The notes: generated from the letters alone by a model not told the origin. 64,000 nt of DNA from Oenanthe sinensis (GCA_028671895.1 JAPMAC010000231.1:13232001-13296000); one strand, 5' to 3'. Numbered from the stretch's first letter, positions 23,534-37,430 are shown. Numbers and translations are program-made.

Positions 23534-24654
23534 GTATTTAGACTCTTAATTAAAAAACTTTTATATAAATTTTTAATAAATAAATTTAAAAAAATTGCCA
23601 AATAATCGTTTTAATTAGAAGATAGTCAATTGATTAGACTCTCAATTATGATAAGTTAGTACTAAAGTATAGAACTGTAAATAGTAATTAGACTCGTAAG
23701 GTAAGCAATAATTTAAATTCTAGTGAGAAGATAAGTATTTATTTGATTAGAGTCTTATTGATTGTTTGGTTGCATATGGATATTGACTTCAATAGGAAGT
23801 TATAATATATTGAGTATTTAATACCTATATGAAATTCATATAAATTAAAAAAATTATTTGATTGAAAGGAGAAAATTGTACCGGAAGGGCGAGGTTATAT
23901 AAGCAATTTCCTATATATTATGTGAGTATTATAATTTCTCACGAAATACTATTTTCCATGATAGTGTTAACCAAATAATACTTCCGTATAAGACTTCTAA
24001 TTAGATTAGACTATTCATTAAGATAAGTTCATATTTCTAGATAAGACTCTTAATTAATTAGAAAATAAATAATAATTAGGCTCTTAATTAGAAGATTCTT
24101 TATGTAAATATTTAATATAAAAATTATAGATTTTTTTTAAGAAAAATTTAAGAGGTGCCACATAATCTTCTCGCATCCTTCTTTATTTATAGATACTAGA
24201 ATAATAAGTCGCGCTTCACATCGGTGTTATAATATATTTTAAATTTATAATTTGAAATTAAAAATATTTAACAAATGAAAATTATAATATATTATATTTC
24301 ATAAATTAGTTAAAAAGTTATTTATAATTCTAAATCAAATAATAATTTCAAAATATAAATGTATATTATAATTTATAATCTATTAATTTTTTTATGATAT
24401 ATCAATATAAGTCAAATATCTCATAACATCTAAATAAACATTAATAAAATTGTGTGAAATTTAGAGCATATATTTTAAATTTTAGCATATGTAAATTTAT
24501 AATATTTGTTTTGTTCGATCAAATCAAGTCTACTATATTGATTTATGTTTACTTGTCATGTTGTAACATACTTAGTACTTCATGTATAGGATGGTGACTT
24601 AGTTCTTTATCTTATACATTTGCAGATAGAAGTTTGTTTCTATTGTAACTCCAT
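23534..24654. other. AT-rich intergenic DNA
   Basis: Continuation of the AT-rich block with the TTAATTAGAAGATAA-type degenerate repeat up to about 24130. Nothing coding is visible. Confidence 0.6.
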
Positions 24655-25779
24655 TGTAAATAGATGATAACAAAAATAAATGTACTGGTAGAAGATTCAA
24701 GTGAAAGTGAATCATGCATCAGAGTAATGAAGACCTCATCAAATAAGAAGTTAATTATGAAATTGGTTCTAAGGCAAATGTTTAATAGAGAAGTTAGACT
24801 GTTCGAGAAGTCATGTATGAAGCTGGTAGAGAAGTTTCAAAAAGTAGTATTTGTTAACTAATCGAGAAGTGAAGATTCATAACCAATCGAGAAGTTAGAA
24901 AATCAACCATTCGAGAAGTTCAGGAAGTAACATGTCGAGAAGTTAGCAATTGAGGCAATCAAGAAGTCTGAGAAATGAGGCTAATTGAAAAGTCAGTGGG
25001 AGTAAACCATTCAAGAAGTCTAACCTAATCGAGAAGTCATCAAAACTCAATCTAATCGAGAAATCTAGGCTAATCGATAAGTAACAAATTAACTGATCAA
25101 GAAGTCTCAAAGTAGTCAATCGAGAAGTCTATATCTTGACTTCTCGAAGTATATTCATGTGAGTATTCGATTGTTTCAAATGGACTAAATTCAAGGAAGT
25201 GTGTAGAAGAACAAAACATGTATTCGAAGCATTATCATGATCAGGGTCAGTCAAACCTGTGAAGATAATGACAAGTCTACAATAAAACTTGAAAGAAGAA
25301 CAATACAAAGATAGAAGATAAGGTGCAGATGGTATGGACTGTCAAAGTGAAAGACTTAGTTAGAAATAGATTGAGTACAATGTAAAGTTTCATTTGTCTA
25401 TTTCTAGTTATAATAAAACTGACTGTGAAAGCATGTGCACCAAAGACATGTTGTCTATTTAGCAGAATGCACAACTTCACAAGTTAGTGTGTTGAATAGA
25501 ATTCAAACCTTGTTATTCTTCAAGAACAAGAAGCTGAGATTCAAATAAGAATCTCAGAATTGTATCAAAGTTCTTTCTAATACAAATGAGATTAAAAGTT
25601 ATCTTGTGTGTATGTCTTACATATTCTCATATTTGCAACTCTTAAATAAAACATTCATACATATCAAACTAACCTTTTATAGTTCATATTCATAATCAAC
25701 TCATCAAAGCAAAAACAAAAAAGGATCAACATATACATTCACCCCCTCTGTATAAGTTTCTAGTAGCTCATATATAACA
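24655..25779 (+). repeat. 5' LTR of Copia element A
   Basis: Ends CATATATAACA two bases before a tRNA-iMet primer site. The start is uncertain: TGTAAATAGATGATAACAAA at 24655 resembles the beginning of LTR1. The U3 has at least ten copies of an (A)TCGAGAAGT motif at about 24800-25140. The end carries the pyrimidine tract TTCACCCCCTCTG. Confidence 0.6.
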
Positions 25780-25781
25780 AG

Positions 25782-25793
25782 TGGTATCAGAGC
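25782..25793 (+). promoter_or_regulatory. Primer binding site (tRNA-iMet type)
   Basis: TGGTATCAGAGC, complementary to the 3' end of initiator methionine tRNA, two bases after the 5' LTR. Confidence 0.9.
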
Positions 25794-25829
25794 GCAGGCT
25801 GTTGACATACAAACAATATAAAGATCAAA

Positions 25830-28200
25830 ATGAGTTCCCAAAAACTAAACAGTATCAAGATACCTCCATTTGACAGAGAAAACTATATTTTATGGAAAAA
25901 GAAAATGTTGATGTTCATCAAGACTGCAAACTACATGTATCCTGAGATCTTGAAGAATGGACCTTTCATGCCCGTGACACTAGTTCTTGAAACAACTAGT
26001 GGCTTAGAGGTAATACCAGCTACATCGGTACCAAAAGATCCATCTCTATACACTGATACAGAGTGAGATAAAGTCTCTCTTGACAATAGTCTAATGCCTA
26101 TACCGACTGACTCTTTAGAAATGGTCATGTACAACAATGTTGTCAATTGTACCACTGCCAAGCACATCTGGGAAACCATATAAATATTATGTGAAGGCAC
26201 AGACAACTGTTGGTCTCACAGTATGAAGATTTTATGTCAAATCCAAATGAAGGCATAACTGAGGTCTTTGAAAGGTTTAATAAATTGATCAATGAACTAC
26301 AGCTACATGGAAAGGCTTATGAGACAAAGGAAAAGAACATGAAGTTTTTGTTGACCCTTCCTGAGTACTTAGAGCACAAGATTTCTGCTATTAGAGAAGG
26401 AAATGATCTGATATAACTTCCTCTTGAGACTCTATATGGAATACTAAAGATTTATGAACTAGAGTTCTTTCAAAAGAAGTCTATTCAAGACAACAGAGGC
26501 AAATTGGAAAATGTCTCCAGTGCTTTGGTTGTCAAAGAACCTGTGAAGATGGAAAATCATGGTACCAACCAAAGATTGAAGAGATTATAGATCAAGACAC
26601 AGAAGAAATGAATCTGTCATGAGTGAATCTGATGAAAATAAGTTCTACACTTTTGAGGAGCTTGAAGGGATGGATAACAAATCTATGGCATTCTTGGCCA
26701 AAAGATTTGGAAACTTAAGATTTAAAAAAAAAAGTTTCAAGCCAAAACCAAACTTTGGCTCTTCAATCAAAAGAAAAACTCCTAGGAACAATTTCAAAGG
26801 TGGATACAAAACTGCTTCTGTAGATAGATAAAAAAACAGGTGCTATAACTGTGATGAACTAGGACACTTTGCTACAGAGTGTAGAAAACCAAAAGCAATC
26901 AAGAAAGACAAAAACTATTTGGAACTTGAAGTCAAATACGAAGCTATTCTGAAAAGGCAAACTAGAAAGGCATATATTGCAAAAAGAAAATGCTGGGATG
27001 ACACTAATGAGGATGAAGATGAAGAATATGGAAACTTGGCACTCATGGCTAAATTACATTAAGGTGCATCATCCTTAACCAGTCAGGTACCAACTTTAGC
27101 CTCTATTGATATGTCTAACTCCCAATACAAGAAGACTGTTGAAGAACTTAGTATTGAGGTGTTTAACATACACACCAGTATGACTGCTGCCTATGAAGAG
27201 ATAAATAGATTGCTAAAGGTGAATGATGAATTAACTGTTAAAAATGAGAACATGGAATTGTCCTTGGTCAACATGGAATCTATGAAACACGAAAATGAGT
27301 ATTTGAAAAGTAAGATCATCTGTTCAGAACAAATTGAAAAATTTCTAAGGGATCAAATTTCAGAAAATGAACTGAAAACCAGATCTTATCAAAACTCATC
27401 AATCCTAGTTCTGGAGTTCCATGAAAAATATCAAGAAAATTCAAAGGTAGGAGTTGGGCTTGACTATGATAATCTCAAAAGAAAGAAGTCTATTTCAACA
27501 AAGGGCAAGAAAGTTGAAGTTCTTGGTAATCCTCATATTTTGAAAAATTTCAAAATTCCTATTTTTAAGAAATCAACTGTTGAGTTTGATGAAGAAAGTC
27601 TAGTAATCAAACAATAGTAGTTGAATGATGAGGATGAACAAGAGGCTAAGAGTACTGTGCCATGTGTTGAAAAAGAAGAACCAGTAGTCAAGCCAAGTCT
27701 GTACATGCTCCTATAGAAAAGAAAGAAAATAATCAGAAAATTGAAAACATAAATGCTAAAACAAAGAAGTCAAACCTGAATGGTAAAATAGGTATTAACA
27801 AACACAATAACTATGCACCTAGAAAGATTTGCAAAAACTGTGGTTCAACAAATCATCTCACTTATATGTGCAAGAAACCTGTTGTTGAGAATGCTAACTT
27901 TGCCTATGGATATGTTAACACTTTATTGCATAATGAACAAAAATTTTGTGATAAGTTTGATTACATGCCATGTAACATAAATGTCATGAATACCTGTTTA
28001 GACTTAGAAGATTGTTTGTTGAAGGTTGCATCAGTCAAAACATGAACATAAAAAATGCTAGGCCTAAATCTGCTAGTCCAATCAAAGGAAGAAATCACTC
28101 TATGTCACCTAGAAATGCATCTAGTTTAGATAGCACTAACCAAATTAGAAATCAGAACAAAAAAAGGAAATTGTGTATGATAGATTGGATACTTCATGCC
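25830..28200 (+). pseudogene. Copia gag, copy 1 (broken)
   Basis: Starts with an ATG and the gag N-terminal motif KIPPFDRENYILWKKKM (UBN2/DUF4219-type capsid start). It continues through capsid-like, charged and coiled-coil parts with stops or shifts after about 26066, 26416, 26831, 27063 and 27617. An intact CCHC zinc knuckle (CYNCDELGHFATEC) is encoded at about 26842-26883 and a second knuckle (CKNCGSTNHLTYMC) at about 27833. The frame then runs into the start of a second gag at about 28213. The protein would have packaged element RNA into virus-like particles in the cytoplasm. It is not functional as it stands. Confidence 0.8.
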
Positions 28201-28204
28201 CAAA

Positions 28205-30600
28205 TTAGAAAAAGAAAATGCTCATATTCATCAAGACTGCAAACTACATGTATCCTGAGATCTTGAGGAATGGACCCTTCATGCCTGTGACACTAGTTCC
28301 TAAAAAAACTAGTGGCTCAGAGGTAATACCGGCTACATGGGTATGAAAAGATCCATCTCAATACACTGATACTGACAGAGAGAATGTTGTTCTTGACAAT
28401 AGTCTGATGCTCATACTGATTGACTCTCTAGATATTGTCATGTATAGCAATGTTGTCAATTGCACCACTTCCAAGCACATTTTGGAAACCATAGTGCTAC
28501 TATGTGAAGGCACAGTGGAAGTAAGAAAAAACCAAAGACAGCTGTTGGTCTCATAATATGAAGCTTTTATATCAAAACTAAATGAAGGCATAACTGAGGT
28601 CTTTGAAAGGTTCAATAGACTAATCAACGAGTTACAGTTACATGGAAAAGCTTATAAGACAAAAGAAAAGAACTTGAAGTTTTTGTTGACTCTTATTGAG
28701 CACTTGGAGCATAAAATTGCTGCTATCAGAGAAAGAAGGGATCTAACAAAACTTCCTTTAGAAACTCTTTATGAAATATTGAAGACCGATGAATTAGAGT
28801 TTCTTTAGAAGAAATCTATTCAAGCAAATAGAGGCAAAATGGCAAATGTGTCTAGTGCCTTGATTGTAAAAGAACCTGTGAAGATGGAAATGGTTGGTAC
28901 AAGCCAAAAGCTGAAAATTAAAGAGATGGTAGAAGAGGATAATGAATCTGTCAAAGGTGAATATGATGAAGAATAGTTCTACACTATTGATGAGCTTGAG
29001 AGAAAGGACAACAAATACATGGCTTTTATGGCTAAATTTTTTGGAAACTTGATATTTAAGAAAAACAAAAGCTTCAAGCCAAAACCAAACTTTGGCTCCT
29101 CAAAAAAAGGCAAGACTCCTAGAAGCAGTTTTAAAGGAGGCTATAAGACTGGAACTGTTGAAAGATTAAAAATAAGGTGTTATAACTGGGATGAACTAGG
29201 ATACTTTGCCACTGATTGTAGAAAGCCAAAAGCAGTAAAAAAGGATAAAGACTACTTGGAGTTGGAAGCCAAGTATGAAGCCCTGTTAAAGAAGTAAACT
29301 GGTAGAGCTTACATTGTAGAAGGGAAGTGTTGGGATGACACTGATGAGGATGAAGAAGAAGAGTATGGGAATTTTGAACTCATGGCCAAATATGAAGGAG
29401 CATCAACTTCAACAAGTCAGGTACCAATTCTAACCTCTATTGACATGTCAAAATTTGAATATAAGAAAACTTCAGAAGAATTGAGCACCGAAATGTTTAA
29501 TATACATACCAGCATGACTGCAGCTTATGAAGAAATTAGTAGATTGTTGAAAGCTAATGATGAACTATCTGTTAAGAATGAACATCTAGAACTATCCTTG
29601 GTTAATATGCAATCCATGAAACAAGAGAATGAGTACTTGAAGAATAAGATTACTTGCTTAGATCAGATTGAGAAGTTCTTAAGGGATCAAATTGCTGAGA
29701 ATGAACTGAAAATAAAAGCTTATCAAAACTCATCTACAGTTCTACAAGAGTTTCATGAGAAATATCAGGAAAATTCTAAGGTTAGAATTGGGTTTGATTA
29801 TGACACTCTTAAAAAGAAAAAACATATGTCAATAAAAGGTAAGAAATTTGAATTCCCTGTTAATCCTCACATTTTGAAAAATGTTAAAGATCCAATTTTT
29901 AAAAAGGCAACTGCTTGTTTTGATGAAGCAAATATGGTCATCAAACAACAGTTGAATGACGAGGATGAGCTAGATGCTAAGAAGAATGTGTCTTATATTG
30001 ATGTAGAAGAACCAATGGTCAAGGCCAAGTCCATATCAGTTAAACTTGAAAGAAATGAAACTATCCAGATAAATGAAACTATTCATGCTAAAAAGAAAAA
30101 GGCAAATAAAAATGGGAAAGTAGGCATTAATAAACATAACAACTATGCACCCGTTCACAATGCTCCTAGGAAGATTTGTAAAAACTGTGGATCAAAAAAT
30201 CACCTTACTCATGTGTGCAAGAAAACTGTTGTTGATAATGCTAAATTTACTTGTGGATATGTTAAATCTTTGATGTATGATAATCAAAAATTCTGTGACA
30301 AATTTGATTGTATGCCATGCAACCTGAATGTGATGAATATCTGCTTTAGACTAAGGAAACAGTTTGTTGAAGGATGTATCAGTTAAAATTTAAACAACAA
30401 AACTGCTAGGCCTAAATTTTCTAGTACAATCAAAGGAAGAAAACACTCTATGTCACCTAAGAATTCATCTAGCTCAGGAAGCACTAACCAACCTAAGAAT
30501 CAAAACCAAAAAGAGGAAATTATGCATGATAAAGTGACTAGAACAGTTAACAAGAAAAATGATATTCATATGACTAAGCATAAATGACCCAACCTAGTTT
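28205..30600 (+). pseudogene. Copia gag, copy 2 (broken)
   Basis: A second, diverged gag joined to the first. It lacks the first 20 or so codons and begins at the equivalent of about 25893 in copy 1. The longest open part is 29382-30386 (334 aa): a coiled-coil segment, then a CKNCGSKNHLTHVC knuckle and an FDCMPCNLNVMN motif. The first knuckle is ruined, with its second Cys changed to Trp and its His to Tyr (CYNWDELGYFATDC, about 29178). Stops occur at about 28807, 28976 and 29295. It leads into the pol protease region. Confidence 0.8.
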
Positions 30601-30619
30601 GGATACCAAAGAAAACTTG

Positions 30620-33600
30620 ATATTGTTTTGATTGCAGGGCACAGGTAAGAAGAAGAAGATTATGTGGATCTTGGATAGTGGATGCTCAAGGCACATGACT
30701 GATGACAAAGCCCTGCTGTCACAATTCAAGGAAGAGGCTGGCTCAATGGTGACCTTTGGAGACAACAACATTGATTTCACTATGGGATATAACAAATTGA
30801 TTCATGGAAATGTTGTCATTGAAGATGTATATTTGGTAAACGGTTTGAAGCACAATTTGTTGAGCATCACTCAGTTCTGCAACAAAGACTTGAATGTGGA
30901 CTTTGATAAAGAAATATGCCACATATGTCACAGAAAAACCATAGAAATTTCTCTACAAGGAGTAAGGAAATGAAGCCTATTTGTAGCTGACTTGGACTCT
31001 GCAAGTAAGGATAAAATATGTTGTTTCTACACCAAAGCTTCTGAAAGTGAAAGTTGCCTTTGGCACAAGAGGCTGTCTCATTTGATTCAAGAATCTTAAT
31101 TCTCTAGTCAAAAGAGAATTAGTGAAGGACTTGCCCTCACTTGAATTCTGCATAGAAGGATTGTGTGAGGCATGTCATAAAGGAAAGATGAAGATGTCAA
31201 GTCACAGAAGTAAAGAATTTACCTCAATCATAAAGCCTCTACAATTAATTCACATGGATCTGTTTGAACCAGTAAATGTCATGTCAATGTCCAAGAAGAG
31301 ATATGCACTTGTCATGGTTGATGACTTCTCCAAATACACATTGGTGGAATTCCTACACTCAAAAGATGAAGCTCCTAAGCTTATCATTGAAAATCTAAGG
31401 AGATTGGATAAAGGCCCGACACCTGTTGTGGCTATAAGGAGTAATAATGAAACATAATTAAAAAATGCTACATTAAGTGAATTCTGCAAAAAAATGGAAT
31501 TACTCACCAATTCTCAGCTCCAAGAACTCCACAACAAAATGGAGTTGTTGAGAGGAAAAATAGGACTTTAATTGAAGCTACAAGAACTATATATGTTAGC
31601 AGAATCAAGTCTACCAACTAGTTTTTGGGCTGAAGCTGCCAGGACTGCATGTTACACTGAAAACATGACACTCATCACAAAACCTGTTGGACAGACTCCT
31701 TATCATATCATGATAAATAGAAGACCATCTGTCAAGCTTATGCATGTGTTAGGAGAAAAATCCTTTGTTCTCAAAGATGATGCTGATCATCTAGGAAAAT
31801 TTGAAGCCAAAACATATGAAAGAATTTTTGTAGGATACTCCTTGGACAAGATTGTCTATAGAGTAATGTGATTGATTAACAAAAAGAGATGGAAAACATA
31901 AATGTGACTTTTGATGACTTCAAGTTTCCTTCCATAAGTCTTGAAGGAGAAAAATGTTACACCTTAAGATTTGAAAATGAAATGGAAGTGGAAGTATCTG
32001 AAAATGAAAAAGATGACAATGCACATGAAGGCTCACATGTAGTAATTTCACATGGTACAAATGAAGATAGACATACTGAGGATTTATTCACATACAACTT
32101 GAGAACTCTCCACACAGCCCTAGCATTCATTCAGGGGGAACTTATCAAGGATCAAAAACAAATGCAAACAACTTGAATCAGGAGGAAACAAGTTCAAATG
32201 AAAGAGGTGTGGCTCATGAAACAAAATGGAATAGAGCTCACACTACAGATCAAATCATTGGAAATCCTGATGAAGGGGTGAAAACAAGAAGGGCAACCAT
32301 AAATGAATGCTTGTATTCTTGTTTTATTTCTAAAAATATACCTAACAAGATTGAAGAAGCATTATTGTATCCAGACTAGATTGTTGTCATGCAGGAAGAA
32401 CTAAATCAATTTGAGAGAAACAATGTTTGAGAATTAGTGTTACCTCCAAAAGATAAATCAATTATTGGCACTATATGGATTAATAAAAACAAAATGGATG
32501 AACATGGAATTGTCATAAGAAACAAGGCAAGGTTGGTGGCAAAATGATATTAACAAAAAGAAGGCATTGACTATGATGAGACTTTTACTCCTTTTGCAAG
32601 ACTAGAGGCAATAAGAATTTTTCTAGCATTTGCAGCACATTCAAATTTCAAAGTCTATCAAATGGATGTCAAAAGTGCATTTCTAAATGGTGAATTGGAA
32701 GAAGAGGTTTAAGTGCAACAACAACATGGCTTTGAAGATTCCAAATTTCCTGATTTTGTCTAAAGACTTCTCAAAGCATTGTATGGTCTCAAACAAGCCC
32801 CTAGAGCATGGTATGACACTCTGTCAAAGTTTCTACTAGAAAATCAATTTACTAGAGGAACAATTGATAAAACTTCTTTTACAAGAAGCATGGTGAGGAC
32901 ATCATCCTAGTTCAAATTTATGTGGATGATATCATTTTTGGCACTATAAATGAAAAGCTGTATCAAAGGTTTTCTAAGCTCATGCAGAGTGAATATGAAA
33001 TGCGCATGATGTGAGAGCCCAATTATTTTCTAGTCCTTCAAATAAGTCAACGAACATATGGCATCTTCATAAGTCAAACCAAGTACATTAATGACTTGGT
33101 CAAAAGGTTTGATATGCAAGATTACTCATTTGTAAAAACTCCAATGTCTACAGCTATCAAACTTGATGAAGATAAAAAGGCAATAGTGTAGATATGAAGA
33201 CTTATAGAGTACTGATTAGATCTCTACTATATTTAACAGCTAGTAGGCCAGACATTATATTCTCTACATATTTGTATGCAAAGTTTCAGGCCAATCCAAA
33301 GGAATCTCATCTCATTGCTGTCAAGAGAATTCTGAGATATCTCAAAGGAACAATATAGATGGGATTATGGTACCCAAAGGAAACATGATTCAACCTAGTT
33401 TGATATTCTGATGCTGATTTTGCTGGATGCAGAGTTGATAGAAAGAGCGCCTCTAGAAGCTGTCAATTCCTTGGATAAAAATTGATATCATGGTATAGCA
33501 AGAAACAACAATCAGTTTTAACTTCCACAATTGAGGCTGAATATATGGCTGCTGGAAGTTGTTATGCTCAAGTGCTTTGGATAAGAAATCAGATAAGGGA

Positions 33601-33940
33601 CTATGGACTAGTTTTGAAGAGAATTCCCATCATGTGTTACAATACTAGTACTATATCTATTGTTGCAAATCCAGTGAACAATTCAAGGACAAAACACATT
33701 GATGTAAGGTACCACTTCATAAGGGAACATGTCCCTTATCAGGTCAAAACACATTGATGTAAGGTACCACTTCATGTCAAAAACCACTTCATAAGGGAAC
33801 ATGCAGAAAATAATGTGATTGAATTATTCTATGTTCCTACACAAAAATAGTTGGCTGATATATTTACTAAACCACTAGATGAAGACACCTTTAACAGGTT
33901 GGTTAGTGAAATTGGAATGCTAAACTCTTCTGGTTAGTGG
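30620..33940 (+). pseudogene. Copia pol (protease, integrase, RT, RNase H), broken
   Basis: Domain order is that of Ty1/Copia: protease (WILDSGCSRHMT at about 30664), GAG-pre-integrase (LWHKRLSH, then CEACHKGK), integrase core (HMDLFEPVNV), RT (MDVKSAFLNGELEEE; YVDDIIFG at about 32919) and RNase H (ISWYSKKQQSVLTSTIEAEYMAAGS). Stops or frameshifts follow at about 30971, 31100, 31455, 31869, 32377 and several places in RT. The second catalytic Asp of integrase is Asn (IRSNNET) followed by a stop. A short tandem duplication of about 55 bp interrupts RNase H at about 33690-33800. Confidence 0.85.
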
Positions 33941-34814
33941 CTAAGTAAATATATCTTACCAATTGTTACAACTATTACTTCACAGATATGAATTCTAAAT
34001 GATTTATCTAAGTGAAGTAAACTGATGTATATTTATAAATGTATCAGTCATATTGTTGTACATTATTTTTGAAAAATTAAAATTGTAGCTCAGAACTATT
34101 TTCATGTTCTAAGTACACATGAAAAGAATTATTATACGTGTGCATCTTTAAATAACAAATGTGATATTCAATTCTATAGGAATATTTAACAAATGTATTT
34201 TTGATCCCAGATTAAATTAATTTAATTTGAATTTAGTCTGAAAAATGTGTATTTGATAAATTTCTATTTTATTTTCCAAGTGGAAATAGAGTAAACTTAA
34301 AAAACTAGAGTTTGTGATTAAGTTGCCATTCTTTTTTGACTTCTCAACTAGGTACAATTCTTGAGTTCTCGGATAGTCTCAAATAGAGTTCTCGAATCAT
34401 TCTTTAGTGAGTTCTCGATCAAGTTAGTGTTTTAATTCTCGACCAACTATGTTTTACAGAGTTCTCAATCTAGTATGAATGAGAGTTCTCGACCACTAGA
34501 GTTCTCGGTAAAGTTTAAACTGAGTTCTCGAATGGTTTATTTCTCAAATACATAATACTGAGTTCTTGATCAAATTCTGACAGTTCTCTACTAAAGTTAC
34601 TTTATTCATTTTTTGAGTTCTCGATCATTCAAATCGATTACAATTCTAATCGAGTTGTCTAAGTCATATAAATAGCAAAGTAGATCTGACATTTCATTTC
34701 TACACTTAATCGCAAACTCAAAGAACTTTTGCTCTCAACAGTTAGATTCAAACTCTCTCTTCTTTTCTCTAAACTCTTTCATTTCTTCACTTCTCCTTTC
34801 TACACAATACTCTA
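33941..34814 (+). promoter_or_regulatory. U3-like spacer and putative internal promoter before post-pol ORF
   Basis: Non-coding. It contains about eight copies of a GAGTTCTCGA motif at 34350-34625, the near reverse complement of the TCGAGAAGT motif of the element's LTR. A TATAAATA box follows at 34667-34674, 148 bp before the ATG at 34815, then a pyrimidine-rich leader (CTCTCTTCTTTTCTC). The layout copies that of an LTR U3. Confidence 0.5.
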
Positions 34815-36420
34815 ATGGCTTCTTCTAGTTCCAACCCTGCAATTGAGGTGTATGTTATTCCAGAAACAAACTTCTTGGCAATTGCTAGAGATGCAAAGCC
34901 ACAATACAAGTGCTTCACCAGATTTCTCATCGATTCGTACTTGAAGAAAACATTGTTGTTTAACCCTCCACTGTACTTGGACATTCTAGAGCAGTTCTGG
35001 AACACTACAAGCTGAGGGGGATTGTATTAGAAACTGGGTTAACATAAGTTTCAATGAAAATGATATGAATTCAAGTTTGTCTTTCCCAACCGAGAAGCAT
35101 GACAAGGTGCCAACAGAGGCTGAACTGGAGGACTTCATAGAGTTTATCAGATACTCTGATGTGATCAAGCTTGGAAAGCTCAACAAGAAGTATGTTCGAA
35201 AGGAGTGGTCATTTATATTTGATACTCTACTAAGAGTCTTCACCTGCAGGAAGACTAGCTTTGATCAAATTAGTGCCATTGCCTTGAAGCTGGCCTACTC
35301 TTTGGCATACAACCAGAAGCTCAATGTAGGCAGGCTCATTCTTGGGGAACTCATAACTAGGATTCTCAAGAGAGGTAATGAGATTTTCTTCCCTCGCTTC
35401 ATTCAATCAATTTTAAATTATAAAAATGCTAGTTTGATTGAATTGCCTAAGGTGAACAAAAATAGAATTGACTATTCTAAATCCATGTCAAAAATCATTT
35501 TTGCTACATTGGACAGAAGAACCATAGTGAATGTACCTTTTCAAATCACACCTCATATGAGGAGTGTATTTGAAGGGTATCCACTTGTGCAGCTATATTT
35601 GGTTACTTGCAAGTAGTAGAGGGTCCCAAGGTGGTAGAAGTACCTAATGCACCTAACGAAGGACTCTTAAGCCAACTGTAGACCTTTCTTCAAATCTCCT
35701 AGATGTTAGTGAACCAACCTCTACATCCTCTCAATAGGGTGTAGTTGAAAAGAAGAAAAGGAAAAAACCGGCTGCTAAGAATAGATCATAAGTAGTGGTA
35801 GAACAAACTGATGAACCTGAGTCTCTTATGGAATCTCTAAAGAGGAGGAAAAAGAGTAAAGAGACCACACAAAGCCACTCTATTTCCTCCCAATAGGGTG
35901 TAGAGGTATCATAGGTATTAAACTTGTTACTAGATGCATTCTCTCAACAGAATGTATCTATTAAAATTGGGAGTCGGTCCACTCCACTTTGTAAAGAGTC
36001 TGCACCATTACAGTAACTCACTCCTGTTGATGGTAGAAGTGTAGTTGAAAAGGAGACACATGAGGACATATGAATTTCTATTGAAACTTCCCCATTTTCT
36101 CAGGGGGAGTTTCCAACACTCATTTCTTCTCAAAACATTTCTTTCATTTCTCAAATTTCTTCTCAACCAATTGTGTTTAGCCAAACATAAAAGGTTGTTG
36201 ATCACTAGGAATCTAATCCTCCTAGTGAGCCAATTTCAAGTGACTTGGTGCATGACACCTTTCTCACTACCCAGGACATACATGAAGATGGTGATGGAAT
36301 ATAAGATGGGGTATATCCTGATGACACCATCAAAACCACAGAGGTTCCAAGAGTTTTTACTTCAAAATATGTGGGGGCTAGAGTAACATCACCCATGGGT
36401 CTCATTAATGAGCCATGGTG
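34815..36420 (+). pseudogene. Post-pol ORF of element A, copy 1 (broken)
   Basis: Opens with MASSSSNPAIEVYVIPETNF and a KCFTRFLIDSYLK segment, with a stop at 35013-35015. Reading resumes at 35065-35616 with the module KEWSFIFDTLL ... DQISAIALKLAYSLAYNQKL ... GRLILGELI. After that come Ser/Pro/Lys-rich linker pieces with several stops, and the frame ends abruptly in RT sequence at about 36421. No enzyme motif or membrane segment is seen. The module aligns with residues 139-188 of the ORF at 50507. Function unknown; such ORFs follow pol in many Sirevirus-like elements. Confidence 0.65.
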
Positions 36421-37430
36421 ATGATATTATCAGTCACAAGAGGAACTATTGACAAGACTCTCTTTTATAAAAAACATGGTGATGATATCATTCTAGTCCA
36501 AATTTATGTGGAGGATATCATTTTTTGTTCTATAAATGAAAAGCTATGCGAAAGGGTTTCAAAGATCATGCAAAGTGAATATGAAATGAGCATGATGGGA
36601 GAGCTAAATTATTTCCTTGGTCTTCAAATAAGTCAAAGAACAGCTGGCATCTTCATAAGTCAAACCAAGTACATCAATGACTTACTCAAAAGGTTTGATA
36701 TACAAGATTGCTCACCTATAAAACCCCCAATGTATACAGCTATAAAGCTTGATGAAGATAAGAAAGGCAAAAGTGTAGACATGAAGACCTATAGAGGAAT
36801 GACTGGATATTTGCTTTATCTAACAGCTAGTAGGCTAGACATCATGTTTTCCACATGTCTGTGTGTAAGGTTTCAGGCAAATCCAAAGGAATCTCATATC
36901 GTTGTTTTCAAGAGAATTTTGAGAGATTTAAAAGGAACAACACAGATGGGATTGTGGTACCCAAAGGAAACATGATTCAACCTAGTTAGATATTCTGATG
37001 CTGATTTTGCTGGATGTAGAGTTGACATGAAGAGCACCTCAAGAAGCTGTCAATTTCTTGAACAAAGATTGCTATCATGGTATACCAAAAAGTAACAATT
37101 AGTTTCAACTTCCATAGCTGAGGCTTAATACATAGTTGTTGGGAGTTGTTGTGCCCAAGTGATTTGGATAAGAAATCAATTAAGGGATTATGGTCTAGTA
37201 TTGGAAATGATTCTTATTATGTGTGATAATATTAGTGCCATATCCATTGTTGCAAATCCAGTAAATCATTCAAAGACAAAACACATTGATGTAAGGTACC
37301 ATTTCATAAGGGAACATGCAGAAAATGGAGTGATAGAGTTATTCTATGTTCTTACATAAAAATAGTGGACATATATTTACTAAACCACTAGATGAAGCCA
37401 CCTTCAATATGTTGGTTAATTAGTGAAATT
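36421..37430 (+). pseudogene. Second copy of Copia RT 3' part and RNase H
   Basis: Begins mid-RT (GTIDKTLFYKKHGDDIILVQ) without any 5' pol and continues through LNYFLGLQISQR and YRGMTGYLLYLTASR to RNase H (RNQLRDYGLVL, SKTKHIDVRYHFIREH). The catalytic YVDD box reads YVED here (about 36505). Stops at 36973, about 37096 and 37357 break it. It is homologous to 32855-33930 and marks the second half of a tandem duplication. Confidence 0.85.
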
